Shown here piece after piece: positions 58,593 to 64,000 of a DNA stretch of 64,000 nt (position 1 is the stretch's first letter; every line of letters starts with the position of its first letter). The notes below the pieces were generated by a model. The model was given only the letters and a program-made list of their open reading frames with translations, did not search any database and was not told where the DNA came from. This stretch comes from Abelmoschus esculentus. Taxonomy: Eukaryota > Streptophyta > Magnoliopsida > Malvales > Malvaceae. The stretch is taken from assembly GCA_035048815.1 (NCBI GenBank), contig JAUCBN010000035.1, forward strand, positions 5,468,501 to 5,532,500, given 5' to 3'. The position numbers and the translations under genes are program-made.

Positions 58593-61500
58593 ATGGAATT
58601 GCTTGCATCTGTTGGCTGCCATTTTCGGGTTCATTTGAGATCTATGTGGTTATGGATATCTCTGCTACTTGTGCTGCAATATAGTAAAACCGTGCTGTCC
58701 GATTCCAACTATTTAATTGGGCTTGGAAGCTATGACATTACTGGACCTGCAGCCGATGTTAATATGATGGGATATGCTAACTCAGAACAAATAGCTTCGG
58801 GGATTCACTTTAGGCTACGTGCTCGATCATTTATTGTGGCTGAGCCGCAGGGAAAACGAGTAGTGTTTGTTAATCTCGATGCTTGCATGTCATCACAATT
58901 AGTAACAATTACAGTACTTGAGAGATTGAAAGCAAGGTAATTGTTTATCTTTATTTATCTCAGCAAGATATGCCTGGAGATCTGTTTTTTTATATAACCA
59001 TATAGAACTGCTATCCTGATTGGAGTTTATGCTATTATCTCTTTGAAGGATCATATGCATCACAAAATCAGAACATATTTGGGTTTTAAAACTCATTCAC
59101 CATGATCTTTGATTAAGATAAAATATTCTTGTCTGACCTTTTGTTTTTTTAGAAAAAATGTTTACATTGACATTGAGTAAGACCGAACCAAAGACACCAA
59201 AGCCTTTGAAATATATGAAATGGGAGACTAGTTCAAATGCTTGTTAGTTCAATAAGCATTTGGTGTTGATATTTTAACTTTTGTCTACCTTAATTTAGCT
59301 GCTTCTTATACCTGCAGATATGGGGACTTATATACTGAACAGAATGTTGCTATCAGCGGTATTCATACCCATGCGGGTCCTGGTGGTTATCTCCAATATG
59401 TGGTGTACATCGTTACATCCCTTGGATTTGTTCGTCAGTCATTTGACGTCCTGGTAGATGGCATCGAGAAAAGTATTGTACAAGCTCACGAGAATCTGCA
59501 ACCTGGATCTGTTTTTGTGAACAAGGGTAAGGAATATGATATATGCAGTTTTATAGATTCTGGCAATTTCCTGAAATTGTTTGGTTTATCTTTCTGTGAA
59601 TTCCACTCTGTTCTGTATATTAGAGGTGTATGCATTTAGGTATGCTTATAGATTATTGGTTGTCAACAGGAGAGCTATTAGATGCCGGAGTAAACCGTAG
59701 TCCGAGTGCCTATCTCAATAACCCTGCATCAGAGCGCAGCAAATATAAATACAATGTGGATAAAGAAATGACCCTTTTAAAGTTTGTAGATGACCAGTGG
59801 GGACCCGTGGGTAGCTTCAACTGGTTTGCAACTCATGGAACATCAATGAGTCGTACAAACTCACTGATCAGTGGGGATAACAAAGGTGCAGCAGCACGAT
59901 TTATGGAAGATTGGTTTGAGCAGAATGGTAGTAGAAGTAATGAATTGGATACTGATGGAATACCTCGAAGAGTCTCAAACATCATTTCCAGCAGTCATCG
60001 TAATCGTAAGTTTTTACCTTGTAGCTCGAACTCCTTGAAGTGCTGGCTGGATCTTTGTAATATTTATTAACGTCTTTTTGACGTAGACCATGAGTTGCTG
60101 GAGCTTGCTGCATCTTTCCAGTCTTCTCCTGGTAAGCCTGCAACCAGGACTTCAAGCACTGCTAGACGTGTTAGGAATGCTCTTAGACAGGCTGATAAAC
60201 CGGGATTTGTGTCTGCTTTTTGCCAAACAAATTGTGGTGATGTTAGTCCCAATGTACTTGGAGCATTTTGTAATGACACTGGTCTTCCTTGTGACTTCAA
60301 TCATAGTACCTGTGGGGGAAAGAATGAACTATGCTATGGCCGAGGACCGGGGTACTATACCTTTGCCTGCTATGCTCGCTTATGTCATGCCATATATATT
60401 GTGTCTGAAGTCTAAACTTGCATTTTGTGTTTTATTTGGCAGTTATCCTGATGAATTTGAAAGTACTCGTATTATTGGAGAGAGACAATTCAATAAAGCT
60501 GTGGATCTGTTTAACAAAGCATCCGAGCAATTACTAGGAAAGGTTGACTATCGCCACACATTTCTAGACTTTTCCCAGCTTGAGGTTACAATTCCTAAAG
60601 CAGGTGGAGGTTCCGAGGTTGTTAAAACATGTCCTGCTGCAATGGGATTTGCTTTTGCAGCAGGAACAACTGATGGTCCAGGGGCATTTGATTTTAAGCA
60701 AGGAGATAACGAGGTGATCTAAGACTGCATGGAATATAATTGCAGCTTTTAGTTTTTCCATGCCTTATGTTTTCCTACTTTGTACTATTAATGTTGTTGG
60801 AGTGTTACGTCAGGGAAATCCTTTCTGGAGGCTCGTGCGGAACTTACTTAAAACTCCAGATAAAAAACAAGTTGATTGTCAGCTTCCAAAGCCCATCTTG
60901 CTAGACACCGGTGAAATGAAGCTACCGTACAATTGGGCAGTAAGTTGCAACAATATCTTAGGGGACATACATGTGCATCCAAATCTTTGTAACATGAAAG
61001 CCATATGCCATAACATGAGCTTTACCTAGATGCCTGATGATGTATTTGAATCAATTGACTCATGGACTTCTCTGATGTCCTCTGGACCTCTGTTACGTCT
61101 AAAACAAGCTTGCATTTCTTTTTCCATTAGCATAAGTTCACTATTGATGCATTTGCTTAATTCATAATCTTGGCAGCCTTCAATACTTCCAATACAGATC
61201 CTTCGGATCGGACAGCTAGTCATTCTTAGTGTACCTGGAGGTAATAATTTCCCCCCCTTTTCTATCATCAATTTTCACCTTTGAATTGAAAATCCATGTC
61301 CTGATGTTACCTTCTGAGCACTATGTTCCTTTTTTTTACTATGTAAAACTATAAGGATGAATTCTCACCATTTTGTTTCAAGCAGAATTTACGACAATGT
61401 CTGGAAGGCGTCTTCGCGATGCTGTAAAAACCGTGCTTACAAGCAGTGGTCATGGAGAATTCGGTAGTAACATTCATGTTGTTATAGCTGGGTTGACGAA

Positions 61501-62559
61501 TACATATTCACAGTATATTACTACCTTTGAGGAGTATCAAGTTCAGAGATATGAGGTCAGTGCCAAATCAGCAATACTTGCATGGATAATTACACAAATG
61601 TTAACATTTATTGGCTGTAAAGAACAACCAAACGATAAAAATTAGTTTTACAATTTTCGTTATTTGCAGCATTATTCTTACTCTCAATCTCGCAACTGAT
61701 ATGTGCTGGTACCATGCATAAAATTGGCATTGAATTACCATGTATTTTGTTTATTAATTGCTTTCTCATATCTCTCGTGGCTAGCTTCACTGCTTGGATC
61801 GAGAGTTTTAGAACTTGAACTCACTATAACTTGTGTGACAGATATATTGGCATCAAATTCAGGCGTAGTTTGTCATGTGGTGTCTCTCTTGTCATACATG
61901 CACTTTTGTAGGAAAAACATGTGAATTTTTGGAATGGTGACAGCGATTTCATATCTGTTAGGAATGCTTAATATCATATTTATTATTCGTCTGGTGTTCT
62001 TGTTTCTCAGGGAGCCTCCACGCTGTATGGTCCACACACACTTAGTGCTTACATTCAGGAGTTCCAGAAGCTCGCAAGTTCCCTTATCAAAGGCCAACCT
62101 GTTGAACCAGGACCGCAACCTCCTGATCTTCTAAAGAAGCAAATAGGCCTTCTCCCTCCTGTCGTGATGGACTCTACTCCTCTTGGTATAAATTTCGGGG
62201 ACGTCAGCTCCGATGTTCCGGCTAACTCAACTTTCAATAGAGGTAGCACGGTGACTGTTGTCTTCTGGTCAGCTTGCCCCAGGAATGATCTCATGACAGA
62301 AGGTACATTTTCCCTCGTTGAGTTTCTCCAAGGTAAAGACACATGGGTTCCGACTTACGACGATGATGATTTCTGCCTTCGATTTAAGTGGTCAAGACCT
62401 TCTAAGCTAAGCTCCCAAAGTCAAGCAACCATTGAATGGACAATCCCTCCATCTGCCTCGCTAGGAGTTTACAGAATACGACATTTCGGAGCTGCGAAAC
62501 GACTCCTGGGATCAATTCAGCATTTCACTGGTTCATCGAGTGCTTTCGTGGTAGCATGA
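58593..62559 (+). CDS. NCER: Neutral ceramidase, nine coding exons
   Basis: Exons: 58593-58936, 59318-59526, 59670-60005, 60087-60351, 60443-60713, 60814-60939, 61177-61240, 61386-61555, 62011-62559, all GT/AG, giving 777 aa. The start may instead be the ATG at 58590 (adjacent, in frame). Residues about 17-36 form a signal peptide or anchor (LRSMWLWISLLLVLQYS). Catalytic features: the zinc-site motif SGIHTHAGPGGY (exon 2), the nucleophile Ser in NCGDVSPN (exon 4), and the C-terminal immunoglobulin-like domain in exon 9 (WTIPPSASLGVYRIRHFGAAK). The enzyme hydrolyses ceramide to sphingosine and fatty acid in ER/Golgi or at the cell surface, and plant NCER affects sphingolipid balance and oxidative-stress response. 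No damage seen. Confidence 0.95.
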
Positions 62560-62959
62560 TGAAATAGTTCGAACCATTCGTATATAATGGCAGCTTAAAA
62601 CTTCTACTACATGTAACGAGTTGCCATTAGGCTACAACTTTACCACGACGAATCAAAAATTGTACCTCTAATGTGAACTGTGCATCTCATTTGATTTCCA
62701 GTGCAGGAGATTGTTGATTTCACGATGTTCTTCACTCTAGCTGCGTTGTAAATGTTTAACGTGACGATGCAATTATTTTTGTTAAGTATTATCAAAAAGT
62801 TAATATATACGGCCACTTCATAGATATTCTTAACCTTTTGACAATGTACACATACTTTATAAACATTATAATTGAATCCAAGTCTTTTAAGATGAGCATC
62901 ATCCATTTTTTATTAGTACATCACTGAACTCTATAAATTTCCATTATTAATAACTCTTA
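62560..62959. other. Ceramidase 3' region
   Basis: Contains the 3'UTR of NCER. The antisense 88-codon frame at 62640-62906 has no recognisable similarity. Confidence 0.5.
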
Positions 62960-64000
62960 GGGTGCGTTTGGTTCACGGAAAAGATGATTACCTTTGGGAA
63001 TAAGATTACTGGAATATATTATTACCCGGTATATTACTGGGAATGTTATATTACTTTGTTTGGTTTGTTTGGTAGGAATATAAGTTGATAGTGTTTGGTT
63101 GGGGAATATAAGATTACTTTTTACTAAACTGTCCCTATGATATTTTTATTTTTAACCAATTAAACTTTTATCGATAAATAGAAAATATTAAAATAAAATT
63201 TCATAGAATTTTTTTATTTAATATAATTAATATTAAGAATTTATATTTTTAAATATTTTTTATAAATATTATATTTTTGAAAAAAATCATAGTGGAAAGT
63301 TGAGTTTAAAAAATAAAAAGTATTTTGGATTTTAACATAATTTCAACAGGGTTTACCTGTATAATTTTTTTGTAACCCTCTATACCTACGTAGGTATTCA
63401 GGCTTTAGAGTAAACTTATTTAAACCGATATATCTATATTGGTAAAATGTCTTGAAAGTGTGCAAATTAATTGGTTTTAAGATTATTTCTATGGATAATG
63501 ATATATAGGTAATGTTTACAGAAAAGATTATCTTTGGGGAAAATATAACTTATTTACAATGACCTAAATATGTTGAAATTATTAAATTATGGTTATTTTT
63601 TTAAATTTAAAATATTAATAAAATAATTTATGTATAATGTTATAAATATATTAAGATTATTAAATTTTATATTTTTAAATATAAAATTATTTTTTATTTT
63701 TAATATTAAATTAAATTTAAGAGAAATCTTTAATATTAAAAATAAAATATTTTTATAAAATTATTTATATTACATTATTTAAATTTTATATAAAAATTAA
63801 TTTATTATTAATTCATCTAATATACATTTTTCTCCTTAATATTGCAACGGGGCATTTTTGTAGCGATAAATGACAAGAATTCTACAATAACAAAGAAATA
63901 GGAAGGAATGAGATTCTTGGACAAAACTTAAAAAAATGCTAGGTAATTTTCTATTACCGGATAAAAAAAGTTCCCACTAACCAAACATACCATTACCGGG
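62960..64000. mobile_element. Transposon-like repeat running off the right edge
   Basis: Begins GGGTGCGTTTGGTTCACGG and repeats TTACCGGGTAAT/AATATATTATTAC motifs. Near the window end AACCAAACATACCATTACCGGG reads, reverse complemented, ATGTTTGGTT, matching the left end's GTTTGGTT. The AT-rich interior has no ORF. The GGGTG(C)GTTTGGTT terminus is common in plant MITE families, but the true right end may be outside the window. Confidence 0.5.

Noticed and set aside
1..64000. CRISPR array, operon, riboswitch or bacterial insertion sequence
   Set aside because: Intron-containing plant genes throughout; no spaced short direct repeats of CRISPR type.

Overview
The window is plant nuclear DNA, from a eudicot. 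The genes have introns, the spacers are very AT-rich, and the gene families are plant-typical: tau-class GST, BSK receptor-like cytoplasmic kinase, DUF3527, plant neutral ceramidase. A Malvales (cotton/cacao-type) origin is only my impression and was not tested. No organelle, bacterial or viral backbone is seen.

Layout. 1-4539 is the 3' part of a Ty3/gypsy chromovirus (end of gag, pol, complete 3' LTR) with two nonsense codons. 4540-6945 is repeat-derived DNA. 6946-7746 is a two-exon tau GST, with a broken GST fragment near 10.0 kb. 10292-11155 (minus) is a universal stress protein gene. 12769-18790 is a 6.0 kb Mutator-like element (MULE) with ~400 bp terminal inverted repeats (TIRs). It carries two convergent decayed genes: a MuDR-type transposase from the left end and a plant mobile domain (PMD) gene from the right end. 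19272-19742 (minus) is a COPT copper transporter.

20-29 kb is gene-poor. It holds a hAT-like element with a target-site duplication (TSD), MITEs, a solo LTR with a perfect 5-bp TSD, and tRNA-derived SINE-like copies. 29.4-33.7 kb is a DUF3527 gene with a 5'UTR intron and an in-frame upstream ORF. 36388-42534 (minus) is a complete L1-type LINE with a 12-bp TSD and seven nonsense codons but no frameshift.

43.3-62.6 kb is the gene-rich part: a BSK pseudokinase (+, 10 exons), TIM10 (-, 5 exons), beta-tubulin (-, 3 exons), more MITE/SINE spacer, and neutral ceramidase (+, 9 coding exons). The window ends inside another repeat. All exon models were built by hand from frame, GT/AG signals and family resemblance.

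The host genes are unrelated housekeeping or signalling genes and form no pathway together. The most interesting object is the MULE. It repeats the two-gene convergent layout of maize MuDR, but a PMD gene sits where mudrB would be. Its long TIRs are built from about six ~53-bp units, each carrying a small palindrome.
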